64,000 nt of DNA from positions 930,001-994,000 of the forward strand of contig JADDTR010000003.1 of the NCBI GenBank assembly GCA_015345905.1, read 5' to 3'. Shown here piece by piece: positions 11,840 to 24,320 of this stretch. A program made the translations under genes and the position numbers. Under the pieces are notes generated by a model, which had not been told where the DNA came from, did not search any database, and was given only the letters and a program-made list of their open reading frames with translations. The DNA comes from Aotearoamyces nothofagi. Lineage: Eukaryota; Ascomycota; Leotiomycetes; Leotiales; Tympanidaceae. Numbering within the stretch: position 1 is the stretch's first letter; each line of letters starts with the position of its first letter.

Positions 11840-12017
11840 TGAAGCCGTACAGTACAGTACAGATCCGGCATCCAGCATACATGCCACCATGCTGTACTTT
11901 GCTCGCTCAGACTCTACCGTCCGTACAGACTACAGACTACAGACTGCAGACTGCAGTACCGTACGAGTACGTCTGCTTCTTCACAGATCCAGGACAGACC
12001 GGCCTACTTCATTGCTG

Positions 12018-12050
12018 TGCAGTGCAGTACAGTACAGTACAGGGCAGTAC
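12018..12050. repeat. CAGTA pentanucleotide array
   Basis: Four to five CAGTA/CAGTG units in tandem, part of the dispersed pentanucleotide family. Confidence 0.85.
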
Positions 12051-12963
12051 CTGGATCATTCATCCACACCTACATTCCATCCATCTGGATCCATCACTCT
12101 CCTCCGCTTCCATTTCCAGCCAGTGCTGTATTCACTCCCTCCATCTCCCAAGCATCCCATCCCCATCTCATCCCCGTTCCATGCCAGCATTTCATATGGG
12201 CCTGAAGCCTGAGATAGCACGCACAACGCGCACATGATGGGACCCTAAGGATTGAATATTATATCACATCACATGAGGAGAGGGAGAGTCTGGCTTGGCG
12301 ACGTTGCGTAGCCCTGCAGGCTGGAAAGCTGGGGCGCGGGGCGCTATCACCCAGGCCATCTCGGGGCATTTCAGGGCATCGAGCTCGCAGCATCGACGTC
12401 AGTCCGCCCAGCTTAAGCAAGGAAGGCTACCACTACCAGATCTATCGTCATCATCATCATCACCATTACCACCTCATTATTGCCATTATTGCCATCATTA
12501 GGCTTGAGCAAAGTAGGTTTCGCTTCCTTATGTATAGCTAATCTTGATTGATGTTTCGCTATCAACCTGCGTAGAAGCATCATCTACCACCCATGCTCTC
12601 TGATCTATCTATATGCTAGCTACTGTCTATCTATCTCTATCTATCTATATCCAGTCTTCACTCGTTTGCAAGCTCCACTGCATAATTCAGATTACCTCAT
12701 TCATCTCAACAACCTCTCTCATCTTGCTCTGCTCTACCGTCTGTGTCTCTTCCTCCAGGAGTGAGTGCGTCATCGCTCCAAAACCTGAACACTTTCCCCC
12801 ATCGGCGCCCAACAACAATAACGACGACGACGGGCCCTCCTTCCCTGAACCCTACCTAGCCATCTCTCTCTCTCACCCTCTCTATCCTCCCAACCTACCC
12901 TGCTAGCCAGCCTGCCCAATCGAGCCTCGCTGAAGCCCAACCCAACCCAACTCTACCAAGCAA

Positions 12964-13428
12964 ATGGCCTCGGAAGCAGTCGCCAGCCTCTCGGCGTCGG
13001 ACCCCGCAAATGCCTCCAGCGCGAACACCGACCACACAACCCAGGACGGCGAGAAACCCACCACAGCCTTCGCCGTCATCACCGACCCCGACTTCACCCC
13101 AACGCTCGACGACGCTCCCGCCACGCGCAAGGCAGCCTCGTACGCCCTGCTAGTCTCGGGCGTCGTCGGTGGTGTCGTCGGCGCCTGGCTTCTCGGCTTC
13201 GACCTCTTCCAGATAAGTCCCGAGAAGTCGTGGCTGGAGCTGGGCACATCGCTGGCCGTGGTGTCGGCCGTGCTGCTCGGCGCGCTGTTCTGGACGGGCA
13301 CCGGCAAGGTGGATTTCTTTGAGCTGGCGACGGAATACTGGTGGTTCAGCTTCCCCATCGTTGCCGCCGCCGGCCTGGTCTTGGTCATGATGCAGGAGAG
13401 GACCGAGGGCATAGACGAGGTTGAGTAA
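12964..13428 (+). CDS. small three-helix membrane protein, function unknown
   Basis: A single-exon reading frame of 154 residues. The first 55 residues are hydrophilic and rich in Ala, Ser and Asp. Three hydrophobic segments follow at about residues 58-79, 90-110 and 124-143, and the protein ends in an acidic tail (EGIDEVE). There is no cleavable signal peptide, so the N-terminus is probably cytosolic and the first helix acts as anchor. I do not recognise the family; small proteins of this shape are common among fungal endomembrane and mitochondrial hypotheticals. Third positions are strongly G/C, which supports coding status. The ATG follows a CT-rich leader with an AAGCAA context just before it. 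The nearest gene downstream is SF3B1 on the opposite strand, so the two converge. Confidence 0.75.
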   Translation: MASEAVASLSASDPANASSANTDHTTQDGEKPTTAFAVITDPDFTPTLDDAPATRKAASYALLVSGVVGGVVGAWLLGFDLFQISPEKSWLELGTSLAVVSAVLLGALFWTGTGKVDFFELATEYWWFSFPIVAAAGLVLVMMQERTEGIDEVE

Positions 13429-14035
13429 GGGGCAGCGGTCGTAGAAAATATCTGTTGTTGTGCAAGACACATGTATAACGACCCGCAACGACACGCGATG
13501 CGTGAGAGCGTAGATTCCCGGTCCTGGATTCCGACGTCTGCGCGACGGTGAGATGCCATCTATGTCAATATCCTCGTTTACAGAATACATATTCTCCCGG
13601 GGCAGCATGTTACGGCATCTACAGATCAAATAAAATCAAAAGTGATCATTTCCAATATCCATCTGAAATAGCAACCCGACAACAAGCCATCCCCGTGTGA
13701 TGGATCCTCGGACCAGCCATATCCATATATCCCATATATCCCAAACAGCTGCACCCCCCCCCCCCTATCTCTCCGTCCAGGCGTGTCTGGCTTCTTGACA
13801 TCTGGCGACCGTCTCTGCGTACGGCAGATGCATATTTTATCACCGGCGCGCCGGCGCATCGGATGCGGAAGTCGGGCTTCATCTATGTATGTATGGGTCT
13901 GGGTTCGAGCGTAGGCGTTGCTTGTTGCGTGCTTCTGTCATGTCATGGCACCGATCAGCTAGATTGAATTTGAATTTGTTTCATTATATTGAACTATGCT
14001 ACATTAACGACGTGTCGTAGATACAGAGACAACTC
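13429..14035. other. convergent 3' spacer
   Basis: About 600 bases between the stop codons of the small membrane protein and SF3B1. It holds a poly-C run near 13756-13767 and two short repeats of CCATATAT at about 13717-13742. It presumably contains both 3' untranslated regions. No gene was seen. Confidence 0.7.
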
Positions 14036-17000
14036 CTAAATCACAATCGCCAGCTCGGGCCTGTCCATTTTTTCGTCATCTAGGTTGGGATAGTATGGCA
14101 CCATGCCGTCTGCTCCTTGAACGTACGCATCGTTATAAAGTCTCCAGTATGGCTGTCGAACCTTCCGAGCTGGGTGGAAAAGACCGGCCCAGACGTAGTT
14201 CATTGTGAGCCCGCTTCCTACCGCCATACGGATAGCGTCAATAGCTTCGATGATTCGGTCGATGACGTGAGGACTCGTCTCAAACAGGTTGGGATATAGG
14301 AGGTTGAGCAAATGAAGCATTGCATCTTCACACCCCAGACCGACTACTCCTAGTGCAACATGTTTGACGACCGAGGCAGCCGTCTGTCTGTGGACTTGGT
14401 CTCTGTCGATCAAAGCGTCTTCTAGCAATGGCGTTACAGCGTAAACGTAATCCTTGGCCATTTCACCGATATACTCAAAGAGGAATGACAGTGACTTGAG
14501 AACACCATTCTGAACATTCAATTCAGGAACCCGGTATTCGTTCATCAGGGCTGGAAGCACCGTGAACGGGGCACACGTTTCGGCCACAATACCGATAGCG
14601 ACAGCTGTACAAACACGAGACTGACGCTCCTGTACTCGGAGATTGTTGAGTAGGGTGGCAAGAACATCCTGAGGCCCAATAGCCTTTGCGATGAAACCAA
14701 AAGTGTTGTTGGCAGCCCGACGGATACCCTTCTTGTGAGCTTTTAGCATGTCTAGCAATTCAAAGCAGATTCGCATCCATTCTCGAGCATTGACACTCTC
14801 TGGTCCACGATCTGCGATACGTCCGACTAGGTCAATAGTGTTCTCTTGGACCTTTTCGTGCCGATTGCGAAGAATTGGAGTGAGGCGTGGGAGTAAGTCC
14901 CTGATTGGTGGTTGCATTTGGCTGATACCAACTACTGTGACGATTGATCGAAGTGCTCCAAGAATGGATCCCAGCACCTCTGGGTACTCTTCTCCTAGGT
15001 ATTCGTACAGCACGATGCCTAATTTGCCCATTAAGGCGTCTTCTCCACACTGTTTCATCACCATAGCGATACGTGAGATCAAATCTGCAGCTTGCTGACG
15101 AACGGTGGCGGATTTGTTGTTTAGGCGCCAGAGGATCGTACTGACTATTTGAGGTAGGTATGGCTTGCATCGAGTACCAAGAGCGTTCACAACCGTGCCA
15201 AAACCGTTTAACATAACGATATCTTCCACACTTTGCTCTTGGAAAGAGTGAAGAATACCGTCAATCAGACGCTCTTCTAGACGCTCCCCAATATCTGCAG
15301 CACCAAGACTGGCGATAACTTTCTCGATAGTTTCCACAGTCATCTTCCGGTAGGCCTCACTTTCATCTTTGAGATTGTTAACAATTCGCTCTACAATCTC
15401 GCCGACGCCAACCTTCTGCCCCAGGTCGACAGTGGTATCAACAACCTGTCGATAGTTACGCTTATCCAGAGCCATTCGTCGTACCCAGAAGCTCTTGAAA
15501 AACTCATCCAATACATGCTCCTTCAAATATCCTGCTGTCACACCATCTGTACCCGCACATTGTGAGACAACTTTAAGCACGACCTTCTTCATCTCTTCGT
15601 CTGGCGAAGAGAACTCTCGCAGGAGAATCTCCATGATCTGACTTGTGTAGTAGTTGGCATACTCTTCATCCATCAAAGGGATGATATATCCGACGGCCTT
15701 GAGGAAACCAGCAAGACCCTTGCCACGCTGCTTCCTTGCACCGGTCCAAAGAGGGTTCAAGATATCATCAAAACTTTCGATACCATAGGGGTTTGCCGCT
15801 TCTGCTAGTGCTGCAATAGCTAAACTGGTCACAGTCCGTACCTTCGTCTGGTCATCATTGAGATTTCCACCAATACAGTCAACCAAACCTTTGAGATGTG
15901 GTAAGACTGCGCAGCCCATTAGAATGGGGATTTGTTGAACAATTTTGACTCCAGTGTGCCGTGCTTGCCATGACTTCTTGCTTCGACACACAGCGCGGAG
16001 GAAGGGAAGTAGAGCAGGAATGCCCAGAGCTGAAGCAACAACAGCAAACGCTCTCGCGGTAGTGTTTCGGACGTACTCGTCAACGTGGTCAATATCAGGT
16101 CGCATGGTACTAATCATGTGTGCCAGCCCAGCAGCTTTACTGAGGTTAGAAATAATTTCACGACCTTCAACTCTGGCGTAGTAGTCTTGATCAATGAGCA
16201 ATGGTTCGATAACGACCAAAATTTTGTGCACGTATGGCCTTACAAGGTCATCGAGCTTGTAGAGAACACGATCAATGACCTTGACCAGTAAATGTCGTTC
16301 TTGATCTTCCAAGCTCTTTTCCATAAGGAGGGGAAGAATCTGGTTAAAGAGGGGGCCTGCTCCAAATTGCCGCGCATTATCTGTAAGCTGTCGCAGAGCA
16401 GTCTTTCTCATAGGTGGCGTGCCATTTTTGACTTTCAGTAGCAGTCTCATGATCTTCCGCTCTTTCAGCTCTTCCACGCTCATGGTGTTCTCATCGCTCC
16501 CGTCTGTCAGCTTCCCGAAGTACGCCATATCCTCAGCTTTGAAGAACTGTAGTTCGCCTACTCCCGGGATTTCTGTCGGCAGTTGCTTCCCCAGTGCTCT
16601 GCCACTGTCGGGGTCCTGCATCATGAAGCCTCCATTATTCATAGGGGTTGCCATAATCTTCTGAGCTGCTGTTCGAATAGGAGCATATCCCGGTGGCGGG
16701 TCGAGGATCTTGTAGCCCTCAGTTGGGAGCATCATATCTAGTTCCTCGTCCGAGAGTGGCGCATTGCGCATTGAGATATCGGTGCCGAACGCTGTAGGCA
16801 TCATGGCGCCGCCCTGTGATGGATGCATCGGAGTGACAAGACCTTGAGCACCAATAGGTGTCGCAGCAGGCGCTTGATCCCATCTAGAACGCCGTCTTGG
16901 TGTATCTTCGACTGAGGAGGCACCGGGCACGGGAGTTTGATCCCATCTTGAGCGCTTGACCTTAGACTCCGACGGTTGTACGGCGCCACCTTCAGCTGTG

Positions 17001-17707
17001 GAATCAGAAGCGACATCCCAACGCTGCTTCCTCTTTCTTCCTGCATTGACAATCTCCGTTGATCCTGCGTCCTTGTTTTCCTTGTCGCTTGGCGAATTGC
17101 TGCCATCTTTCACAAGAGTCGCATTGTGGTGGACTACCTCGCCGTTCGTCTCCTTTTCTGCGATAGCTCGTTTCACTCGTTCCTCTTCGCGCTCTAGTTC
17201 TCGTCTTTGCATTACTTCTCGATAACTCTCGCCCTCATCTGCGGCGCCTGCCTGCCTGTTTGCTGCAAACGCATCGGCTCTCGTAGGAGTGAGCACGCGA
17301 TCAAGCCTTCGTTTCTGATAGTCAGTCTCACGGTCAGCAATCCGCGCACTCTTCTCTCTCCCGAGCAGAATATCCTCCTCTTCAACCCCGCCCCCACGAG
17401 AGAACTCGTTCATCTGATCTTTTGTAGCCGTGTATTGACCAACAAGCCTCCTACTATTGTCTGTACCCTCCATCTCATCATCTTCGCCATCCTCGGCGAC
17501 GGCAATAGAGGTGTTATAACCTGCAAATTTATCTCCTCCATCGCGCTCGTACAAGGTCGTATCGAAGCTCTCGGTCAAGGAAGCCTTGCTCGAGACATCA
17601 GTGCGCTGACTAGAAGGATCAAAAGTCTTCGACCCCTTCTTACCAGCAGAAACGGCATTCCGCTCAGCCTGAAGCTTCCGGATAGTCTCGAAGGTTTCGT
17701 CAGACAT
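14036..17707 (-). CDS. SF3B1: splicing factor 3B subunit 1 (U2 snRNP)
   Basis: Single-exon 1223-residue orthologue of human SF3B1, yeast Hsh155 and fission yeast Prp10. It is the scaffold of the U2 snRNP SF3b complex that clamps the branch-site helix in the nucleus. The acidic, disordered N-terminus carries three RW-type U2AF ligand motifs (W230, W255, W276; contexts KQRWD, RSRWD, RSRWD). Next comes the conserved p14/SF3B6-binding segment, about residues 319-350 with [19 protein letters not shown] repeats fill residues 430 to the end. The block TKVRTV, equivalent to the human K700 region mutated in leukaemia, keeps its lysine, and the C-terminus ends ELAIVI. Length matches fungal relatives. 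The start at MSDETFETI gives the family's usual N-terminus. U2AF65, its binding partner, lies next upstream on the same strand. Confidence 0.97.
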   Translation of the reverse strand: MSDETFETIRKLQAERNAVSAGKKGSKTFDPSSQRTDVSSKASLTESFDTTLYERDGGDKFAGYNTSIAVAEDGEDDEMEGTDNSRRLVGQYTATKDQMNEFSRGGGVEEEDILLGREKSARIADRETDYQKRRLDRVLTPTRADAFAANRQAGAADEGESYREVMQRRELEREEERVKRAIAEKETNGEVVHHNATLVKDGSNSPSDKENKDAGSTEIVNAGRKRKQRWDVASDSTAEGGAVQPSESKVKRSRWDQTPVPGASSVEDTPRRRSRWDQAPAATPIGAQGLVTPMHPSQGGAMMPTAFGTDISMRNAPLSDEELDMMLPTEGYKILDPPPGYAPIRTAAQKIMATPMNNGGFMMQDPDSGRALGKQLPTEIPGVGELQFFKAEDMAYFGKLTDGSDENTMSVEELKERKIMRLLLKVKNGTPPMRKTALRQLTDNARQFGAGPLFNQILPLLMEKSLEDQERHLLVKVIDRVLYKLDDLVRPYVHKILVVIEPLLIDQDYYARVEGREIISNLSKAAGLAHMISTMRPDIDHVDEYVRNTTARAFAVVASALGIPALLPFLRAVCRSKKSWQARHTGVKIVQQIPILMGCAVLPHLKGLVDCIGGNLNDDQTKVRTVTSLAIAALAEAANPYGIESFDDILNPLWTGARKQRGKGLAGFLKAVGYIIPLMDEEYANYYTSQIMEILLREFSSPDEEMKKVVLKVVSQCAGTDGVTAGYLKEHVLDEFFKSFWVRRMALDKRNYRQVVDTTVDLGQKVGVGEIVERIVNNLKDESEAYRKMTVETIEKVIASLGAADIGERLEERLIDGILHSFQEQSVEDIVMLNGFGTVVNALGTRCKPYLPQIVSTILWRLNNKSATVRQQAADLISRIAMVMKQCGEDALMGKLGIVLYEYLGEEYPEVLGSILGALRSIVTVVGISQMQPPIRDLLPRLTPILRNRHEKVQENTIDLVGRIADRGPESVNAREWMRICFELLDMLKAHKKGIRRAANNTFGFIAKAIGPQDVLATLLNNLRVQERQSRVCTAVAIGIVAETCAPFTVLPALMNEYRVPELNVQNGVLKSLSFLFEYIGEMAKDYVYAVTPLLEDALIDRDQVHRQTAASVVKHVALGVVGLGCEDAMLHLLNLLYPNLFETSPHVIDRIIEAIDAIRMAVGSGLTMNYVWAGLFHPARKVRQPYWRLYNDAYVQGADGMVPYYPNLDDEKMDRPELAIVI

Positions 17708-18291
17708 GATGGCGATGGTTGTTGACGTGCTTATGAGTTGAGGCGCGGTTATGAATTTGATATCTTTAGAATTGCCAGAACATGCTATTCCTAATCGGGA
17801 CTAATCCAAACCCAAAAGTCACATGACATCTTGAGCAACACTGTCCTGGAATTTGAATAGACGATGGTAACCTTAGATACATATCCAAAGCATGGAGATG
17901 CACTCTTTGTGCTCTTCATTGTATCTTGTCCGAATGATCGCAGCTGAAGCAGATGTAAAGCACGAAAATGTTATCCACGTCCTGACTGTAATGTTCTCGT
18001 CGGACTGACCACAAAGCATGATAACTATGTTCTGATATTCGATAATGATATATTCACGTGGTCTTAGGGACATAGTGGGTGACTTCAGTTTTATAGATGC
18101 TGATATACAGTGAAAAGTGCAAGCGCTGATCCTTAATTTAGTGCAATTACTTTTCTGCTGAAGTACGCCCTTGAACAGAATATACTAGATTTACATAAAG
18201 GTGAAGTGGATCAAGAATCTCGTTGGGATATATGATTCCTCGATTTTGTGGCGTAGCATGCGCGCAAAATTTCAACGAGGATGACGTGATC
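17708..18291. other. spacer between SF3B1 and U2AF65
   Basis: About 580 bases of fairly AT-rich sequence between the SF3B1 start and the U2AF65 stop, both genes reading on the minus strand. It must hold the SF3B1 promoter and the U2AF65 3' end. No additional reading frame, repeat or RNA gene was recognised. Confidence 0.65.
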
Positions 18292-20328
18292 TTACCATGC
18301 ACCAACTTCAAAATTCTCCTACAGATCGGATATTAGCATATATCTTGAAAAAGGGACGAAAACTTACCTCAGAAAAGTACGTAGTGACGACCGTCCGGTC
18401 TGCAAATTTTCTGCCAGCCAGTGCACGTAAAGCTTTCCCTGCGGATTCGGGCCCGTCAAACTTGACAAAAATCTTGCCTACACCCGCTGATTGCCGACTT
18501 CCACCGCTTGGTCTTGGGACCTTGATCTCCAAAACCTTGCCGTACTTCTCGCATTCCTCTTTGACATCTTCGCAGATTTCTAAAATTAACGTTAGCCTAC
18601 AAACCTCATCAACAGTATTCTCATTCAATCTTACCTTCATAATCTTCATTATCAATGAGCTCTTCAGCTGTCACCATATTGAGGAGTTGCAAAACTCGTC
18701 CTTCCTCAAGACCTTGGGAAGTAGTACCAGCAAGCATTGACATGGCATTCACTCCCATTTCCACACCAGAAACTTGAGTGAGGCCAATACTTGCCCGTTG
18801 CACCTTGAGATGCTTATCACCAAGTTCCATGCCATTGAGACCCTCTACTGCAATGTCGGTTGCTGTAGGGTCGACGTACTCGCAGAATGCAATGCCCTTT
18901 AAGTAATTGTTAATAACCTGTCAATGAACTTCTCTGACAATACTTTTGACCAGAGAAGCACCTAGAAAATAGAAAATAGTCACGTACCCGAGATTCTTCG
19001 GTTCCATTATCCTTGACCAGCACGAAAGCTTTGAGTTCACCAAAAGATACTAACAGCTCAGTAACCTGCTCGTCCGTCAAATATAGGGGAACATTTGAGA
19101 CGCTAATCTTGTTCTGAGTATCCACCACAACGTTCGTAACTACTCCAGGCTCGTAGACCGTATCATCGGTGATGGCGGGTACGATATAATCCTTCGGTCT
19201 TCGAATCGAGAGACCTTGGGTATCGCCATGAGCTGCGCCATTTTCAGTGGCCATGCTATTGTCCTCCATCGTAATCCCATCGAGTGCCAAAGCTACAGTC
19301 GCATCAGATGCGGTCTTGAACTCGAGCAAGGCAAAAGATTTATCTTTCGATATTTGGGCGGTAATACACGGGTCTGAACCTTCAATGACATTGAGTCCAT
19401 TGAGCTGTAGGTTAAAGAAGTTGACAACGGTCTCCTCGGTGACAGAAGAGGGAAGGTTGTGGACCAAGAGACGTTTGGACTGTCGGGAATTTGAGGGCTT
19501 GAGTGCTGCGTTTGTCACTGAACCGCTTGGCTGCGACATGAAGGCTTGAAGCTTGCTAGGATCCATAGGTTGCTGTCTGGGTGCTCCTGGTAAGGGAAAC
19601 ATGCCTGACAACTTGGCTTGTTCTGCTGTGACATTTTCGTATCCCGGAGGTTTAATATCCCATTGAGTCAGACGTCTCTTTCTCTCCAGAATTGGTACAA
19701 TATCTGTCAAATCTGGCGTTGGCTCCTTCTTCTTAGGTGGAGGAGAAGCGCTCTTCTTCCTTTCGCGCCCAGGACCACCACCAAATCCATCCCGATCACC
19801 GCGGTCTCCTCTTCGGCCTCCAGCAGCACCTCCACGTCGGTCATCAAACAGATCTCTGTCTCTTCGTGGTGGCCTTTCGTCATCGTCCCGCCGCGCATCA
19901 CGCCTCGATGAAACACGGTCTCTATCCCAATCTCTATCTCCACCACCTCGACGGTCCCTACCTGAGTATCTATCCTCACGCTCTCGCTCTCTATAATCTC
20001 TGCTGGAAGAGTAAGAGTCTACATCGCCTTCCCGACGGGATGGTCTGGAGCCTCGGTGCCCCGGTGACCGAGACCGTCTTCGATCACTGCCTCTGTCACG
20101 GTCACCGCGTCGGTCATCGCGATCAGGTCTCGAGGACTACTAGCTGTTAGTGCCCTGTGCTTTTTAATTGAGGGAGAAGGAGATATTATGACTAACGTAT
20201 TGATCTCGCGATGAAGAGTGTCGACCAGCATCTGTTGAGGCTTGGATGTCAGTAGTAGCTCCGTTGTTGTTTTTGGGTTTTGTCAAATTGGGTGGCATGC
20301 CTCTTGAGGAGTAGCTGTCGCCGTTCAT
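18292..20328 (-). CDS. U2AF2: U2 snRNP auxiliary factor large subunit (U2AF65)
   Basis: Predicted 593-residue nuclear splicing factor that binds the polypyrimidine tract and recruits U2 snRNP. Five exons, read from high to low: 20328-20197, 20136-18988, 18896-18635, 18579-18368 and 18318-18292. Introns are 60, 91, 55 and 49 bases. An Arg/Ser/Asp-rich domain covers about residues 45-180. The U2AF35-binding ligand motif follows at ERKRRLTQWD (W203). Two RRMs lie at about 266-345 and 386-470, then a C-terminal UHM-type RRM at about 487-590 that ends in the family signature ENFEVGAW. That signature is encoded by a last exon of only 27 bases including the stop. Splice sites were chosen from phase and family similarity. 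OGG1 starts 273 bases away on the other strand, implying a shared promoter region. Confidence 0.94.
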
Positions 20329-20484
20329 GATGGCAGTTCAAAGTGAACAATACAGCTGAGATGTATTATGTTGATGTGAAATGTGGTCAAGATATTAGCA
20401 CATCCTATTGTGATAACCCTTGGCCAGATAAATTAACGATTTTGCGACTTTGATGTAGGCTTTAGTTTCTGATGCCTCAGCAGA

Positions 20485-20504
20485 ATGCCTTATATAAAAG
20501 GCAT
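20485..20504 (+). promoter_or_regulatory. TATA element inside a 20-base inverted repeat
   Basis: TATATAAA at 20491-20498 sits inside perfect 7-base inverted arms, ATGCCTT at 20485-20491 and AAGGCAT at 20498-20504. It is about 100 bases upstream of the OGG1 start codon and 157 bases upstream of the U2AF65 start, within their shared promoter. Use as a TATA box is inferred from position and motif. Confidence 0.5.
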
Positions 20505-20601
20505 AAATAACTAGCCACTTAACGCGACCTCCGTCGCGAACCTCGCCGAAAGCGCGTCTTTAAAGGGGATCAACCTCGTAGTAGCCTAAGTATTAACGAC
20601 A

Positions 20602-22009
20602 ATGGGAAATATTCGAGTTTCAGAATGGCGCAAGCTACCTGTGAGTCTTGCGGAGCTGTGTATAGATACGACTTTACGCTGTGGGCAATCCTTTAGATGG
20701 AAGAAGCTCGGAGATGAGAATATCTGGTATTGACCTGAATTCTAGTTTTACAGGCATGGCTAATCATTAGTAGGTCTTGTGCTATTCATGGTCGCATACT
20801 GTCTTTGAAGCAAGATGCAACTCACCTCCACTATCGAGCAACCTGGCCAGAGAGCAAATTCACTCCATTGACGCCCCCCAACTCAACCAAATCTAGCTCC
20901 ACGACCACTTCAGAAGACGACGAAGAGGATACTGAATCGCTTATACGCCATTACTTCAACCTTGCTCCAAATCTGACTGAGCTATATGAACAGTGGTCTC
21001 TGGCAGATTCAAATTTCAAAAAGAGAGCACCGAAGTTCACTGGTGTTCGAATCTTAAAACAGGATGCGTGGGAAACGCTTGTTGGGTTTATATGCAGTAG
21101 TAATAATAATATCGCTAGGATATCTCAGATGGTATGTGAAATTCTGACAAGTGATCATCGCATATTTCGTTACTACCAAATTCTTGTCAAGCCATCTCTC
21201 CTATGCGTAGGTAGGAGGTACTTCAAGGAATGATAGCTGAGCAGCTCCTCTAGGTAAACAACCTTTGTCTCCATTACGGACCGTTGATAGGCCATATAGG
21301 CTCTGAGACTTTCCATGATTTCCCATCTTCAGAAGCCTTAACTGGCCCAAGTATCGAGTCACAGCTCAGAGCACTAGGATTTGGTTACCGAGCAAAATAT
21401 CTTGCCCGAACAGCCACTATTGTTTCCAACGAAAGAACTGCCGGGTGGCTGGAGAATCTTGCCAATTTGGAAAGTTTTGACGGCGGAGAACTGGGGAAGC
21501 TTGAAGAAAATGGTAGGCCAGGCTATAGGAAAGCTCACGAAGAACTCCTTGAGTTACAAGGTGTAGGACCAAAGGTTGCAGATTGTATCTGCCTAATGGG
21601 ACTAGGCTGGGGAGAAGCCGTTCCAGTAGATACACATGTTTGGCAAATCGCCCAGAGAGACTACAAATTTGGCAAGGGAAAACACAAAAGTCTGACAAAA
21701 GCTACATACGATGCTGTAGGTGATCATTTTCGAAATCTCTGGGGGAAGGAAGCTGGTTGGGCGCATTCTGTCCTATTTGCCGCAGATTTAAGGACTTTTG
21801 CTGTCAGATTGGCAACAAAGACGGAAGCCAGTGACGAGGAAATCTTGATCAAACAAGAAGATGGAAGCATCCAACAAGAAGTGGTTTCCACGAAGAGAGA
21901 GCTTGCAATTGAGGAAATGGTCAAGGAAGAGCCCCTAGATAACGACACAAATGTCCTGAGCGGGACGTTACAGAGAAAGCGAGCGAGGAAATCGAGGCAG
22001 TCGAAATAA
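20602..22009 (+). CDS. OGG1: 8-oxoguanine DNA glycosylase/lyase
   Basis: Predicted 412-residue base-excision repair enzyme that removes 8-oxoguanine opposite cytosine and nicks the abasic site. Three exons: 20602-20726, 20774-21131 and 21254-22009; introns are 47 and 122 bases. The N-terminal OGG domain contains the CGQSFRW block and GRILSLKQD. The helix-hairpin-helix with the GVD-type loop gives LQGVGPKVADC; catalytic lysine is K268 and the activating aspartate is D287 in VPVDTHVW. Their 19-residue spacing equals that of human K249 and D268. The AQRDY block follows. The tail (about 360-412) is charged and ends in a basic run (KRARKSRQSK), a likely nuclear targeting signal. The first exon-exon junction splits the codon of a conserved Trp (W42). 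It shares a 273-base promoter region with U2AF65. Confidence 0.95.
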
Positions 22010-23885
22010 TCCAAATCTGCATCAAACCCTTCCATACAGCTCTGGGTATATTGATACCACAAAGGTTCTTCTTATCAGTGATCGACCAATGCCCGAAGAC
22101 CATCACAACCCTATTATTTAGCTTAAGCAAGGGCTACCGGTTCTCGGCGAAGCATTGTTTCAACACTCGATCGTGCCAACTAGGCGGAAGGATCCCAAGA
22201 TTTGAAAAAATTCGCTGATCACACTAACACGCCCATCAAAACCCGATGGCCGTAAGGAGGCACGAGCTCTCCCATGTTTCAACTCCCACTCCTAGACAGC
22301 CTAGTAAAACGAGCCACTGTTGACCGGCCAATCTTGCACAATCTAGTACTTAGTCCCAGGAGCTCATTCGTGGGACTCAGCGTACGGTCCATTACAAACC
22401 ATAGCCAGCGAGCTGGATGGGGTTCAGGGAAGGAACGAGCCCAGACGTTGCCCAAAGCATAGGTCGTAACCCTGATGTGATAAGTAAACGAGGCTATGGT
22501 CGGTAGGAATCTATCAGGCAAGATTTCCTTCAAGCGGTATCTGTTAGATGGATATCGCTCTCAGTATCGGTCAGTGCAGTGATAGGTGGGAAAGAGTCAA
22601 CAAAGACAAGCACGCGGCAGGCACGAACTAAGCTATAATACTGTAGCACACCGTCGCTTCATAGGGAGAAGCTAGCGGCAGCCGGGTGGTTCCTAATATC
22701 CATTTTTAATAACCGTCGTGAACCCAGACGCTCTATCCATCTCTAGGTGCCTGTACTGCACTGTACTGCAACGGGTTAAATTCAGTTGACATGCATCAAA
22801 TGAGCTCTACAGAATTCCATAGGTCTGGGTGTTGGGGCACCACATAGATACCAAATTTCACTAGAGTGACCACTGTCCACACCCAGACGCAATCGAGAGG
22901 AGGCCACATAGAGCGAGACACAAACGAGACGGACGGGATTTGCGAGCACACGTTGATCCATGCAGAAATGGCCATCACGGGCCTTGGATCCAATGGCCAG
23001 AACGAACGCACACACAGCCGTGTAACCAGAACCGCTTCATGGCGCTGCCCTTCGAATCTGCAACCCGGCCTGCCATGTCCGTAGGGGAGATGGCCGATGC
23101 AACTTAGCTCTCGCGCAGCGACAGAGTTCTACAGCGCGGGTCCCAATCCAACGGAGCCAGACGCGAGCCGAGTGTCGATACGACAGTGTGGATGGTGTGG
23201 CGCGTCTACTGTTTCTAGCGAGTGAGCTTCCAGAAGCGGCTTTCGTCGATCTAACAGGCCCTCGAACGCGCGAAGAGCCGCCAATTAATGGCCGCCGTGG
23301 GGGAGCCCTTGTGCCTCTCTCTGCTGGAACTGCTGGAACCGCTTGCAGAGCTGTATTGGATATGTTGGGGTGTTTAGATGATTTGGTGGCTCTGCAATGC
23401 CATTAATCATTTCTGACAGCCCCGATGGCTTTTCATTGCTCCCGATGCCAATCTTCTCAGCCGTCTGGGCTTGCTCACTCGCTACGCTTACTGTAGGAGT
23501 CGTGGCTCGGCACGCTGATACTCCATACACTCAATTGGCGATAGCGGCATAACTGCGGATCCGTCCTCATCTCATCGCCGTGCTGGGCTTGGACTCGACA
23601 AGACAACCAGCAAGGCCCTCCTCCTGGCTCTGCCTCTGCTCTGCTCTGGCGAGCCGGAAGAAGCGATCCGGCGGGTAAAGGTGTGGTCCGCGATTGACCG
23701 TCACCCCATAAATCTTGCAACCGCAAGCAAGATTAGTCAAACGATGGGAATTGTTGAACTCCAAGGTAGTACAGCATACGCCTAGTCGAGGCAGAGCGGG
23801 TGCATGGACGGACAAGTTAACAAAGAGGCAAAGCCTCGTGGATCTAAAATCCCATGCTTTGGAAGACCGGCCCCGGCTGCCTCTG

Positions 23886-23918
23886 CAGTACCGTACAGTA
23901 CAGTACAGTACAGTACTT
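23886..23918. repeat. CAGTA pentanucleotide array
   Basis: Five to six tandem CAGTA units, nearly perfect, preceded by CAGTACCGTA. Member of the dispersed family. Confidence 0.9.
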
Positions 23919-24320
23919 GAGAGTGCCAGGCGTGTGTGGGCTTGATCACCCTGCAGAGGACAAGGCAGGACCGGCCAGGACATAGCAAGGAGACAAGGCC
24001 TCTGTGGCGCCAAAGCGCCATATCAGGTCTGCGTGTGCGCGCCGCTCGACGAGACCGCATCACCCGTCTCGTCTCGAGAGGCCTCAAGCGTCCTTCTCCG
24101 TGTCGCTGTGCAGCGGCTTCGCACCTCCGCTACCTGGCGATGTCCAGGGCCTGCGTTCTGTAAGTGGCAGTCTGTGGCCAGCCGGTGCCGCTTTTACGGG
24201 CCCCGGACGCGGGCTCTCCCAATACTTGCTGTGCTGTGCGGTACGACGGGGTATCGGCCGCAGGGTGCAGCTCATGCAGAGGCGCGTCTGGCAGGCACAC
24301 TTGACAGCTGACAGGCACTG

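Larger units (their letters stand above)
8671..12963. other. repeat-rich spacer without a supported gene
   Basis: This covers 4.3 kb. The first 700 bases are moderately AT-rich and probably hold the 3' end of the zinc-finger messenger. From about 9.4 to 10.4 kb both strands stay open because the sequence is GC-rich, but the translations are low-complexity and match no family I know. From 10.4 to 12.7 kb it is dominated by microsatellites and minisatellites, listed separately. The last 300 bases are pyrimidine-rich and likely form the leader of the small membrane protein gene. Confidence 0.65.

Noticed and set aside
11541-12212. 223-codon plus-strand open frame
   Set aside because: It crosses four different tandem arrays and CAGTA repeats; no protein signature.
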